Part shown: one piece after another, positions 1 to 12,519 of the stretch
How positions within the stretch are numbered: the stretch's first letter is position 1
How the letters are laid out: each line of letters starts with the position of its first letter
Assembly (NCBI RefSeq): GCF_014839805.1
Contig: NC_051138.1
Location: 4,276,983 to 4,340,982, forward strand
Length of the DNA: 64,000 bases
Origin: Manduca sexta
Lineage: Eukaryota > Arthropoda > Insecta > Lepidoptera > Sphingidae
Reading direction: 5' to 3'
Made by a program: the position numbers and the translations under genes
Notes under the pieces: model-generated
What the model was told of the DNA's origin: nothing
Databases searched by the model: none
What the model saw: only the letters and a program-made list of their open reading frames with translations

Positions 1-1382
1 CAAATGCATATTGGTATTTCAAACAATATTCCGAGGCGCTAAGTTGCGCTTCACTGTATTCTAGACGGCAGTCAACTAAACAACTGTGATTTTGATCATG
101 GCATGTTTATTACACAATTTACATACAAAATACCACCGTACTATTTAATAAGACGTCTTAAAATGTCAACAGTAACAAATAAACTCAAGTATTACCTACC
201 AGTTGCATGTAAATGGGTGAGATAAGCCTGTATAAGTTGGAACATTCAGCTAGCCTCGTTAATACGGATTGACCATAAACAGATTAAGTAGGATCACATT
301 AATCACTAGCCCGTCCGGTTTCGGACACTCGCAGCAATTTATTGAAATTAATACTATTGCGTATTTCGAAACAAAGTTGATTACAATTTTATAGGATTGT
401 TTAGATTTATTTAAACTCTAGTATTTGAGTTTAATCGCATCCATAGATGAGATGGTGAGTTATTTATCTTTGTGTCTGGCAGTGGTTTCAATAGGTGTTT
501 AAATTGTGATATCTACAGAATTTATTACTTTCTGATAGGCTGAGTGCTCAGTGATAGTGACCATAAGGTAGTACAACTAATTAATTGCATACCTTCCTTA
601 TGCTTACAAAAAGGATATAAATAATGTTTTCTAACTGTAAAATATCTAGGTATTCTAGTAGTCCTTGAACTTAGACGATGACAATTAGATACTTATCTTT
701 GCAGCTAATACATCACAAAAATTAGCCATCTAATTAATTAGGTAAACTAAAACTTAAGCAAACGCTAACACATGTTACATACTAACAGTGATAGCAATTA
801 CTTTGCGATGTACTTTCAAATAGAACCTAAAGTAAAATTTACATACAATATTCGATTCTTGTTTGCAAATAGTGTACATTAGAACGTAACATCTAAATAT
901 CCACTTAAGAATCTAGATCTCTCGAATCCCATCAGGAAATAATTGTCTAACTGAAAGCTGCCTCCTGATTTATCTAAATAGCTAACAGCGAATAAGCTAC
1001 AAATAGCTAATTGATTTGATGTAGCTACATTTATACGAGGCGATCACTCTACGGGTACGGTGTACGGTAATTCGTATATTGTTACAGATAGACTGATATG
1101 ACCTCATAGTGTTTTTATGATAATGCAAAATAATGAATTGGACTGTTTCATTTGTGGATCATACCAGTCATTTTTAAAATCATATGCCCCAATGCACCCT
1201 ATAGTATTTAAAACTGTAACATTTACTTTTAATATCAGATACTTCCCCCAAAACCTAGGCAAAAAATCACTAATAAGTACACCATTGTCACAGCCGTCTA
1301 ACATATTATGGAACGAACCTAGAACTATTTTATTGAACATAAATTCAAATCCACTCACACATATCCTTTCGAATAGAAAAAA

Positions 1383-1470
1383 GCACATTAAATGCCAGTC
1401 CAGGGTATCGAACCCAGAACCACACATTTAACACCCGAATACAGACACTAGTTCATCAAGGTGATTTACA
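1383..1470 (-). repeat. tRNA-derived SINE fragment
   Basis: On the minus strand a B-box-like GGGTTCGATACC is followed by CTGGACTGGCA and a T-rich stretch, like the head of several lepidopteran SINEs. There is no acceptor stem or cloverleaf, so it is not a functional tRNA gene. The boundaries are approximate. Confidence 0.5.
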
Positions 1471-1532
1471 AGCCATAAAATAACATAATTTACCTAGATT
1501 AATTTGTAAGCAACAAAACTATCAGACATTTT

Positions 1533-1790
1533 TACACACTCAAGCTTTTAATTTCCAAAAGGGTAGGCAGAGGCGCAACAAGTGCACCCAGATTCCACCG
1601 TGCGTATTTTGTCCCATGATGTGATAAACGGCGAACCTATACCGGGCACAAATTCCATGCTTCGGGCTGAAAATGAAAAAAACCCAATATCACTGCCTAA
1701 TCTAGGGACTGAACCCGTGACCTCAACAATGTATTCGTACCATGAAACAACTAAGCCATCGAGGCACAGTTTTACTGCATTTAATAATTA
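1533..1790 (-). repeat. tRNA-related lepidopteran SINE-like element, copy 1
   Basis: This is clearly the same sequence family as 56343-56590 (shared blocks: CACACTCA.GC.TTTTA, GGGTAGGC.GAGGCGCAA, CACCCA, CCCATGATGTGATA/CTCATGTGATA, AACCCAATAT, and a B-box-like GGGACTGAACCCGTGACCTCA on the plus strand). Read on the minus strand, the tRNA-like head is at the high-coordinate end. I recognise the arrangement from many moth and butterfly genomes. It is diverged and partly degenerate. Confidence 0.7.
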
Positions 1791-4700
1791 CGGATGAAGC
1801 AAATCCTTCCGATATATTTAACGCTCCAATGCAAATTAAATCTCAGTAAATGTCTGTTCATTCTCAAGGAAATGCCGTTATCTCTAATTTAGCAACAGAG
1901 GGATTAGAAGTGCCTTGCTCGACAAAATTTAGTACGTTTCTATATATGGATTATTTGTTGGTTACTATGCCTTTAGATAGTGAATTGGGGCTGATTTAAA
2001 TATTTTGTTGGCTTTCTTGTATAGCACAAGTTCCGTTTAATTTGTTTTTGCATTAATATTGTGAAACGGTTTACAGAGGCGAAGAGGTACTAGGTAAGGT
2101 AGGTAAAAGGACACTTGATTCAATTATTGTAATGACTTTTATATATAATTTTTCGTTTATAACCATTTGGGCATCAATTAGTAAAAAATATTACAAGATG
2201 CTTTTGGATGACCTGCACAAAAAACTTTACCTTTTTCTTTTCTTATATCAAAATTATAATTTTATTATTTTTTGCTATAAATACGTAAGACGTATTTTTA
2301 TACATAAAAAAGTATGAGATACAACCTCATAAGTACATATGTTTTTTTTGCTCTCTTACCTATACAAATATCGAAGCTGTCCTTCGATATAAACGGAATA
2401 GTGCCCTGACCTTAAATTTTCTTACCTACGTGAATATAATTTTGAAAGGATCATCTTACGCAGGTCTGTTTGGACATTAGCTTTAAGGTTAGTATTTATT
2501 GACCATCGCAGCGTAAGCCCGGCTTGGTTTATTACTCGCATTAAATAGATGTAGAGCTTCCGATAAGAGAAGGAGTTTCGGAACCTCGTCGATTTATAGT
2601 TTGTATATTGGGTATTGTTCCCTTCTGTTTAGAAATATGCACAATGTTAAAAGTGAAGACGCTAATATTTCATCCACAAAAGTATACTTATTTTGTGATG
2701 CTCGCTGGAGTTTTCTAGTAGACTTCTGCGTCACTCTCTTCTGCACGAATTAATCTGTACCTGAATTGTAATTTTTTTAGCAACATTTTTCTCACTACTT
2801 TACGTTATCTTTATGTGTTATCAAGTAGCTAGATCATCTATAAACATATAGTGTTTTAAGATTTATCTCCACAATGATTCGATCTGCAACATGTAGAGAT
2901 CCATTGCTATTTCGTCTGTAGGTCACTTTATAACTACTACAATGTTAATAAACGCGTTATAGTGACGACTTAAATTTATGATACCATTCTAAATCGCCAT
3001 ATTTAGTTTGTGAGTTATTTTTTATGGATTTCAGTACCTAATAACCATGAAGAGAAAAAAAGACATTTTATCAAGTAACGATTAAAAAAATTAGGTACAC
3101 AAATTGGACTACTGGACTCTGAAGTCAGTCTGTTAAGTCTTAAGTGAATATATTATTATACTTACATGTATATTTATAGCCAAACAAGTTTTGATCTGAC
3201 AGCGCTCCCTATACTATGTTAGGGTAAGAAATACATATATTTAAGGACAATACGAGGTAGAGGTATGCGTACTTCCCTATTTTCGCGTTATTCTACCATT
3301 TCAAGCATTTCATGATTCAGTAGAACAAGACTTTATGGTTCATACTTATGTGTTGTCTATGAATGGTTACCCTTACAGAAGTATAATATGATTGTATGAG
3401 CGTATGAGCTTATTTAAACTCCAATATAATAATAAATATATCTTTCAATAGAATTTCTGTTTTCAAAATTTGTTTTAGTTGTTGATCTTCTACAGACCCA
3501 TAAAGATGCTATTAATCAATTTCCTGATCTTAAAATTTCAATAAAATCTGAAAAATGTTAAATCAATTAAACTCCTTGTTTATGTACAAATTTACGATGC
3601 ATTACAAATTCTGAACCAGAAGGCAGAGAAATAGATAAAATATAAAAATATTTTATTATTCATTAAGACTTCTATTATTCTTTAAGGTAATACCTTTAAT
3701 GTATTTGAATATTAGACAATTTAGAAAGACCGTCCCATGTGCTTATTACCGCGAACAATTTGTCACTTTCAATGTTACTAGTACATATAAATTGCTTCAC
3801 ACATAAGTACTATACAGATGTATGGCGTTATAAACGCACACATACATAGATCTTAATTTGTTTTACGCACACTATAACAGTTCTTATACATGCGTGCCTG
3901 AGTATTTGCTTTTATATTTTTGGAAAAAGTATAGATGATACAATATACCTTTATAGTACATTGTCTAAGATTTAAATAAATTTTATAGGTTATGTTTAAT
4001 GATATATGACAAGATATTCGAAGGTGGGTAGGAAGAGGTCATTCAGGTATAGATGATATAATTAAAACACAGATGTTTTATTTTTAATTTTCATTTTTAT
4101 AAAGGTTTCATTGTATTTATTTAGGTATAGTGTCATTTGAAATATATTTTCATTGCTAAATTAGCTTTCCCATTGAATAATGTGTAGTAGGCGATTACGT
4201 ATAACTAAGACAATGATAAGTAAATAAAAAAAAATAATGACAATTATTTATCGAACATAAGTATAAGTGACGAAAACTAATAAAAACTGTAAAGTATAAA
4301 CACAGCGAGAATTAGTAAAGAAAAAAAAATGAAAGATTACTTATTGGGTTATTAGTTGTGCATTAACTAAAGTAGGTAAAATTATTAAAAATTATTCTAA
4401 CGTAAACTAAAATTAAAAGCTGCTAAACATAATCGTAACGACGCGCCGTGTCGGCACGTTAAAAGTTTTTTGTGGAAATTGTTTATTTCATATATTTTCA
4501 ATGTTAAACTACATACAACATTAGACCCTTTGCCGGCTTCATAATGTATCGAAGAGTTGTTAAATTGCCAATAGAGTGTATAAATGCATTATCCACGAGT
4601 CACGACATAGGCAAGGTTAATTTTCACAGTGACACGACATCGCCGCCTCGCGCGCGACTCTGCGCGCGACGCGGGCGAACGCTCGCTAAAATAATTTCCA

Positions 4701-6185
4701 TTCAATAACAGTCAAACAAAATTGGACTAAACAACAAGGAATTTGTACTTTGGGAGATGTGATATATAGAGAATCGACTAGGTCCTCATCAAATGAATAT
4801 TAAAATACTTAATAAACATCGTATCCATAATATATAATATAAGCAATATAAAACGTAACATAATCGGAAATACTAGACAATAATATAATTCTGCTAAATA
4901 ACTGAAATAATTCAAGTCTATCGCCAGAGTTGTAATGGAACAATCGTTTGGATCGGCGACGGGGCTCAAGCCGCCGCAAGCCGACGACGCAAGCAGACGC
5001 GGCGGCTTCGACTAGACAGTGGACACGGCTACGGAACTGGACATCGGAGATCGTGCAGCGTGCTCGCACGAAACTGTCCACTACAAAACTGACAACACAG
5101 AATTGTCTAACAATATAATTATAAATCGAATAGAATAAAAAACTTTGCTAAGATTTTGTACCGAAATGTATCTAGCGTCGTATTAAAATGATATGCTTGC
5201 GAACAGCAACACTTTGGTTATGATCACAAGTGCAGGAATGTTGCCCGCTCGTCGTCCGCAGAAACGAAAACAACGTAATGTTCCCCACATCGAATACCCA
5301 CTACACATTCTGCTATTGATCAGTGTTGGCCGCTTCTTCGTTACTTCTGCTTTATAAGATATCATTATTAATAATAAATGTCACAACATCAAGCCGGTAT
5401 AAAAAACACTAAGCCTACTAAAACTACTACCTGCGAAAACTCTTTTAAAGAGTAAACTTACCAACTACATTCGTAAAGTAACACAAAGCCGACCGCGGCC
5501 GGACCAATATCAGGATCCATATAAAATATAACGTTTTTTCGTCTCCCCAGTTTTATTACAATTTTCTGAAACAACCTACAACTAGATACGCTTTACCAAC
5601 ATTATATAGACAATACAACGCTCACTATCGTTACAAATTAATAGCTTTCCAATATTTTAAATCGTTACAAAATGGAACTTTCATCTTAAACATTATCAGA
5701 ATAAACTTATGTAATCTTTATAATTTATTTGTGCCAATTCCTTACGCATCGATTCCGAATATACAAAAATACACGCACTCGGCGTTCCGATAATTTAAAA
5801 ATAATATCAATTTTCAATGGCATAAAAATACGAACGTACGTCATAGAGAATTTATAAAACCGACACTTACAATAATCCAAGCACTTACAATACTTAAAAT
5901 TAATCAATTGGCGTTTTCCATCTGAGCATCTCGACATTAAACCCTCTCTCGTACCATATTTCAGTGAAATTGTAAGTAAACAAGTGATCACAGAAAAACA
6001 TAGGACACGACCACACACATTATTACACATTAATATTACTGTGTAAACACTACACGAAAAACAAATCATACTAAACATATTCTCATCCATTCAGACATAC
6101 ATTACAATTTACGTAAAAACGAGTGATGGTAATTTTGTCAAGGAACAAATTAATAAAGGTAATTTAGCTTCAACCATGATGAAGG

Positions 6186-6226
6186 CTGCCGCGAAATGTC
6201 ACTTGTCAGAAAGTCTATCGCGGCAG
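6186..6226. repeat. 9-bp perfect hairpin, 23-nt loop
   Basis: CTGCCGCGA (6186-6194) pairs with TCGCGGCAG (6218-6226). It is GC-rich in an AT-rich setting. No gene or repeat family explains it. Confidence 0.55.
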
Positions 6227-6388
6227 TTCGGGCGTCAATATTCATAGCGCCGATATCAAGCGGAACGAGAGATTATTATATACTTTCTTAAAAAAATAAT
6301 TAAGTAACTCTTAAAAAGCATCCGATCAAATAGAAAATGCATAGATAGTTAAAAGACTTACTTGCCTAGATACAATAACGACCTGGCC

Positions 6389-6495
6389 TTTGTCCATCCA
6401 ACGTCGAGAAGGAATCTCGCGGGTTTACTTGCTGCAAGTATCATTTAAACGTGATCAGATCCGCACGTCGAGATTCCTCCTTCAAATTGGACAAA
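6389..6495. repeat. Imperfect long hairpin, pre-miRNA-like in size
   Basis: TTTGTCCA (6389-6396) pairs with TGGACAAA (6488-6495), AGGAATCTCG (6410-6419) with CGAGATTCCT (6469-6478), and CGGGTTT (6420-6426) can pair with 6457-6463 using G-U pairs. The arms also share ACGTCGAGA as a direct repeat. I do not recognise either arm as a known insect miRNA. Confidence 0.45.
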
Positions 6496-9400
6496 CAAGC
6501 GGTCTTACACAATATTTATTATCGCTGTGATACACGTACGAGATCTTCTCTCGATTGTCTTACAAAAATACTACATCTACATTTTCAGTAAAAAAACGTA
6601 TATTACTTGATGTTTAATTTTACGCATTATACATATTAATATGTAATAGAAAAACGTTATCACTAAATTACTTGTTACCTTTATGAAAGTACAAAAGTTA
6701 TTTAATGTTATTACAAATTATGACACTCATACCCTGATGCACCCCGCGCATTACGTAGTAAAAAATTGTTTATTCTAATTGCCACGCAATAACTTAATTA
6801 TTATCATTAAGCAATTCGTTATATTATCACCAATTTAGAACGTCCATTTGACTGATTTTAATGTGGGGGTCTATTCACGAAGTATGCGTTGACGTGAGAT
6901 CTGTGTGAACTTTCATCGACAATCCCTAGCGAGTTAATAGCCCCGGTAGTTGTGCGTTTTCTGCAGCTAATTAGTGTTATATCACCTTTCACTGTCGCAG
7001 CGCATTTGTCAGCTTTAAATGCGAAACAAATGCTACGCTGAGCTCAGTCTGTCGAGTTAGAGACTGCACACGAAGTGTCCACCGTTCACACCGCTACTCG
7101 TACTGATCCGAAACTAGTAAATGCGAACGAGCGTCACGTTAAATCCTATCTACACAATACAAAAGATTAATTACTACATTAGTGTAGAAAACATCGAGTA
7201 TCAAAATATACTTAACATGTTTTTGATTTGCTTTTTTTCACTAACCAATAACAGCCGTATACTATAATCAGCCAATGCGTTTGGAGAATTTTGAGCTTGA
7301 CACCGGGCATCATTGGATGTTGAATGTCATCGTCTGTGCCTCGGGCTTGCGAGTCTGAGGGTCGGCCACGACAGCGACCGAGAACTCGCGACTTAAAAGT
7401 AGCGAGGCACAAAGACCTTCACATCTACATCTGCTATAACCAATTGTTAATTTGACATCGAATTCCACGTCTCTCGGTTGACGGCGTGATTCTTTCACCT
7501 GCATCTATTGCAGACGAAATAATGTTGGACGCGTGAACTCAGTCTAGCAGTTGTGTAAAGCCGGCAGTGATGGCATGATACAGAGTGCGATAAGTAAACC
7601 TAAACATATGACATTTTAAGTTAAATTTCAAATAACTTACAACGCAGTAAACGCAGAGCGCACCGCCTATGACCAGAATGTACACGATTCAATAACAATA
7701 CTCGCCTACGCGAGATTATCAATACCGATAAGTATTTTAATGAAAATAATGAGTCGATGATTAAACTTAATGATTAGGTGGTCACATGCATCCGTCCACA
7801 CTCACACAGTTTATAATTAAAGGAAATTCTACCTCCCTAAATAAGAGCTACAGTCGAAATAATGTGTGATTAACCTATATTCAAGAGCGAGACAATATCA
7901 TTAGACCAACGTGTATTATGCAGTTGATGCCTTACTTACAGAGTGCTAGAGGTCTAGAGGTACCACGCAAGAATTACAATACCGTATATATGTTAAAGTA
8001 ATTCAATTAAGATTCAAATAAAAGATATAGCTTTTTTTTTATAATAATTAACAATTTTTGCTCCTAAATTTTAAATAACGAAAATAAAAATTTCTTTACA
8101 AACTCAATAGAATTGTTGCTTCAGTTAAAAACAACTGCGATTTGTTTATATTAGGATTACAGCAACTATTTCGTAAAGATTATCTAGTTCCCAGTTTACC
8201 TTTAATATGTATTTGATTTACTTTATAAAATTTGCAAAAGTAACAAATTGTTTCTTTGTACTTTTAAGCAATTCACTAAATTACACCACATTAAAATTCA
8301 ACATGAAGAAATTTGAATGTCGGTGTCTAAATAATTGTTATTAATTACAAAATTTAACAAATATGTGCAAATAAACTAAGAAAGTTGGCAACGTTTGTGT
8401 AATTAAATTTATCATTAAAACTGAACAAGTAACTAAGTGATTAAAATATGAATAATCAAACACATACTCAGATTATGTATTGTACCACAGAAGGCTAGGG
8501 AAGAACCAAACCGCTGTGGCGCGCCATTACACACACTACCCACAACGCCTCTTACAACCTTTCAAGTGTTTCGTGCATTGCAACTGGTCGACACCAAATC
8601 TAAATCTCTGTAAACTATTTCATTGCAATCTGAAAATTATGTTAATGCTTTAAATACTGTCTAAAAGTGTAAATGAGAAGCCATAATGGTTAACTATAAT
8701 TTACTATTTTTTTTCATCTATAGGTAATGTTCAAAGACTTTTTTTTTCAATATGGAAACATCTATGTATAAAATAAACTTCCTTATACGAGTCGTGGGAC
8801 TTTGATATATTCGTTATATTGGATTTAATGTTTCCAAAATAGAGTTTCATTTTTTTGTACCGGAAATTGGGATTCAATGACTTGTTATATTATACGAGTC
8901 ATTATAAAGTGTTCTATGAATACATTTTCGTAGATGGCTCTGTATTTGACTATTAAACAATATACTTTGTGTGTTTTCGCTAAAGCGCGCGCTACGCGAT
9001 GTCGTTTCACTTCACTCATTTGTACATGGACACCATCAGATGATCTGGTTCATTTTTTAATATTTTTCTAAATATACCAACAACAGCTCGTCTTAATTTT
9101 TTTTCTTCAAATACTTTATGGATACACATACATTTAGTTTAAATGTATATAACTTAACTAACTTTTAAATATAATTCTATATACGAACGAGCAAACTTCG
9201 ATAAAATTAAAATTGTATAACATATGAAACGACATCGCGCCGCGCCGCGTACCATTTAAAATAATTAGGGATTTTTGATATTGTTGAAATTATGTACTAT
9301 CGATTTACGGCTAAACTAGAAAATATTCAATAATATCTCATTAAATACTTCTTGTAAAGCATCTGCGTGTAGTTATTGCATATTTACAATACGCCATGCT

Positions 9401-10448
9401 ATAAAGATATTGTTTTAGATATAATATTCTCATTCTTAGTGTAAGTTGTAAGCAGAAGATACTAATTTAAAAATATTTAAGAGGTATTACAACCACACAA
9501 GGCGACTGGTAACTATAATCAACAAGGTAACATTTTTAAACGCTTTAAAAATAAAATACTTTGACAACCATGGTACGTTTTGAAACATAGTCAGCGGTCA
9601 CGCGTCGGCAATGGCACGTGTGACGTGACCTGACACAACATGTCGGTGTTGACTGTTGCGCAACAATGTTGCATGAAACGTTTGCATCGCGTTACGACCA
9701 TAAAATGCACCATTAATCAGTACTTTGTATTGAAATGAGTCGCAACGTGATGTTTTTACAAATTCATAGTTTTGGCCTTCTAGTTTCAACGAGGTGCTAT
9801 AATCCGTCAGTCAATGAGTAAGGATTTTAAGTTTAAAATAGTATGAATATGGAATGAATATAAGAAATATGTAAAAACAGTATTCTTTCAATATGTCAAA
9901 TTCATTTTTTTTTACTGGAGCCAATATTTGATTCAAAATTACTGTTAATCCACAAGTAACTTGACAAAAAAAATTAGATAAGTTTTATACGTATTCTTAT
10001 AAGTTATGCATTTTAAAAATGTACAGATTAATAAATACCTAATATATGCGGTAACCGAGTGGAAAAGTGTAAATATTTCGTAGGCGTTTTTCAGAAACCA
10101 AAACTAGAAACGTACTACCTATATGAATGTTATAAAACTGTTTTATTTGATCGCTGTAATCTTAGCTACTGTTCCAATACTGAAAAAGCCATTGGGAAGT
10201 TACATTTCTTGAATACTATAGACTCCTTTTTCTCTCATATAAAAATGAGAGCATAGCCTAGAGCAGAAGTCAGTTGCTTTATAAAAAATCTAGAAAGAGC
10301 AAATCCGTTAATAGTAAAGACGTCTACTGGACCAGGGTTTCCCTACAACTTATACAACCATGGTCCGGCAACGCCTTTCAACTATACCATGTTACCAACG
10401 CGAATATAGTCCAGTCGCCTCCCACTCAAACCGTGCCTGATGACAGAG

Positions 10449-10520
10449 ATGAGGTGCAGTGATGCGGATGATAGCGTGATGACCTTATGATCGCGTGATC
10501 TGATGATCGTGTGATGATCT
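10449..10520. repeat. GATGATCGTG-type simple repeat
   Basis: About 70 bases built from degenerate copies of GATG, GTGATGAT and GATCGTG (for example GTGATCTGATGATCGTGTGATGATC). It lies about 1.6 kb downstream of the headcase second stop and has no coding potential. Confidence 0.6.
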
Positions 10521-12102
10521 ACTTACTACGCAACAGACGCGATTCGCGTTCAGTCCAAAATTAAATAGCGATTTTCGACGTGGAATTTTATTCTCATTGT
10601 TCTATCGTTTCGAATGGTTGGTTCGTAGCGTTTTTATCTCTCGCTCGAGCGAGTTTGCGAACGTTCAGACATTGCACATCCATCACAATATAAAATTCCA
10701 CACGAGAATCACATCGATTAGTTTAGTAAAAGGTAAATGGCAGTTATTCAATTTAAGAAGGACAATGCAAAAATTTTTACCTATAAAAAGTGTCAAGTCT
10801 TCGTTTGAATTATTGCCTAACATTCTGTTTATCACTTTACTTCGGCTGCCGACGCGTCACGGCATGCCAAACAATCCGCACCACTTTAGTTTTTACCACT
10901 AAACACGCATTATTACTAAGAATTTTATCACTTGTAATCACTTTGCGAGTAATAAGTATCAAATGTATAAAAACCTTACCTAAAACTTTAACGTTAAACA
11001 GTTAATGAGTAATCGTGCACATCACTTATACGCTTATTAAATGTCGAAGCGCTATTCACTTATAAATAAATAGACATCCATGATAATAAGAAAATTCTTA
11101 ACCTAACATAATGTTAGCCGAAGTAGTAGCTGACAGTAACAAAAACACACTTCTAAATCATAATGTAAATCGTCTCAATGGCTAGCGGCCTATGTGCTTC
11201 CATTTATCGAATAAAATCTTCAATTATAATCTGGTTTAATATTTTTGATATGGCACTCATCCGAAATATCAGTATGATTCAACAACCGCTAACCACCGAG
11301 AATCAATAATGTGAATTAAACACAAAATAAAAACAAAAAAATATAAAATAACAAGTTCGCAATACAAACCTTACGTTAATAATAATTATGAGAGATATAG
11401 ACAGCTAATCATATTATTGGAGACACAGCAATCGCTTACAATTAAAAACCTCTACCATTAATATTGATTAAATTAAGAGATGCGAAATACGTAGTAAGTA
11501 AATAAGAAATGATATTAAAATAACCTAACATGGCGTCTTCAGTACAAGAAGTCCATTCACGTGATAACGTGCCATTTTGGTGGGAGGAAATAAAAGTTTA
11601 CAATAAACCTACGAAATAATTGTATAACACTTAAGTTAGGTTTAAAATTTTGCTAAAATAAAACATAACTAATAAACTAAATTGAACTAAACAACACTCA
11701 ACTCGAACGCCCTATCAGATAGGGCTGGTATCACTGAAATCCAAGATTATAATCAATCGTTAAAAGAAAACTCCCCCTTAGCTTCTTCAGAAGAATTGCT
11801 CCCCAAATTTGAAAAAAAAAATGCAATTTCTGGCATCACTCCACACAGCACTAATTATAATTTTCGATAAAAATCAACTTCTAATCAACAAAGTTCAGAA
11901 TAAAATTAAAATAAAATCAATAATATGATCTAAACCGACACATAAAATTATTTTCAATAATACCAACTTAATTTAACAGAAATTATTTCTAGCGTCTAAT
12001 TGACGCGAAAAAAAGTTCGGCAGAAATAACATCGAAAACACATAAGTCCATTCGTCGCCAAGTTGATTGTTCCGCACCCGCACTGTACGCGCTACGTTAC
12101 GA

Positions 12103-12519
12103 TTACGCGATTTGATTCAAGTATTCGATGAAGTCGTTGGAGAAGAGCTGGAGATGCGACGGCTCGGTGAACGGCGTGCGGCGAGGGACGCCGCAGCCGC
12201 CCAGAGTCGGCCGCTCCACCGGCTTCGGCCTCAGTGCCGCCAGGTAGCGCTCGGCCAAGGACTCGCCGAGACTCATTGCGAGCGTCTCTGGACTCACCCC
12301 AAGTAGCGACAGCGACTCAGTGATACTCGCTAACGTCGGTGTCAGATACTTAGAGGCCGGCTCTTCTACTACCGTTTCGGGCGCTCGGGACGCCATGCTC
12401 GTGTTGACAACGGGACGTAATGCGGGGGGCGAGGCGCGACGCGGAGGCGACGGGGCTAGGTTCCACGCGTCTGCCGAAGAAGGGGGGGTGCCAGGAGAGG
12501 TTCCTGGCACCGCCGACTG
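12103..12519 (-). CDS. hdc: headcase readthrough extension, 138 codons after the UAA
   Basis: Directly after the first stop the same frame continues open for 138 codons, starting QSAVPGTSPGTPPSSADAW, to TAA at 12105-12103. There is no ATG near its beginning, so separate initiation is unlikely. Residues about 1-60 are rich in Pro, Ser, Ala and Arg and look disordered. Residues about 60-100 are Leu/Ser/Glu-rich and may form amphipathic helices. The tail ends HLQLFSNDFIEYLNQIA. GC content stays at the level of the coding exons up to the second stop and then falls to the AT-rich background, as expected for translated sequence. In Drosophila, UAA readthrough makes a long functional Headcase; that extension is several hundred residues, so this one is much shorter. 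Translation here is an inference from the sequence; a readthrough-independent splice isoform is the main alternative. Confidence 0.82.
   Translation of the reverse strand, partial: QSAVPGTSPGTPPSSADAWNLAPSPPRRASPPALRPVVNTSMASRAPETVVEEPASKYLTPTLASITESLSLLGVSPETLAMSLGESLAERYLAALRPKPVERPTLGGCGVPRRTPFTEPSHLQLFSNDFIEYLNQIA
12487..12511 (-). promoter_or_regulatory. hdc: RNA hairpin 8 nt after the headcase UAA (readthrough stimulator)
   Basis: On the minus strand GGTGCCAGGA (12511-12502) pairs perfectly with TCCTGGCACC (12496-12487) around the loop ACCTC (12501-12497). Seven of the ten pairs are G-C. Eight nucleotides (12519-12512) separate it from the UAA, about the distance at which stimulatory structures meet a ribosome paused on a stop codon. 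Drosophila headcase is known to need a stem-loop just downstream of its UAA. The hairpin is also in frame within the extension, where it encodes the short near-repeat GTSPGT, so coding constraint alone does not explain perfect pairing. Confidence 0.85.

Larger units (their letters stand above)
1..12102. other. headcase 3' UTR and downstream intergenic DNA
   Basis: No exon could be supported here on either strand. The part just below 12103 should be the headcase 3' UTR. No AATAAA signal (TTTATT on the plus strand) is seen close to the stop; the first I noticed is near 10587, so the poly(A) site is unresolved. Short frames at 4809-5081, 9598-9789, 10059-10256 and 10597-10902 lack recognisable domains or splice context. 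A GC-rich patch at 4620-5080 and hairpins near 6.2 and 6.4 kb are the only non-repeat structure of note. Confidence 0.6.

Noticed and set aside
4620..5081. GC-rich patch with minus-strand frames, considered as an exon of a neighbouring gene
   Set aside because: The frames overlap in several phases, and I see no domain or consistent splice sites. It is better described as a GC-rich noncoding patch.
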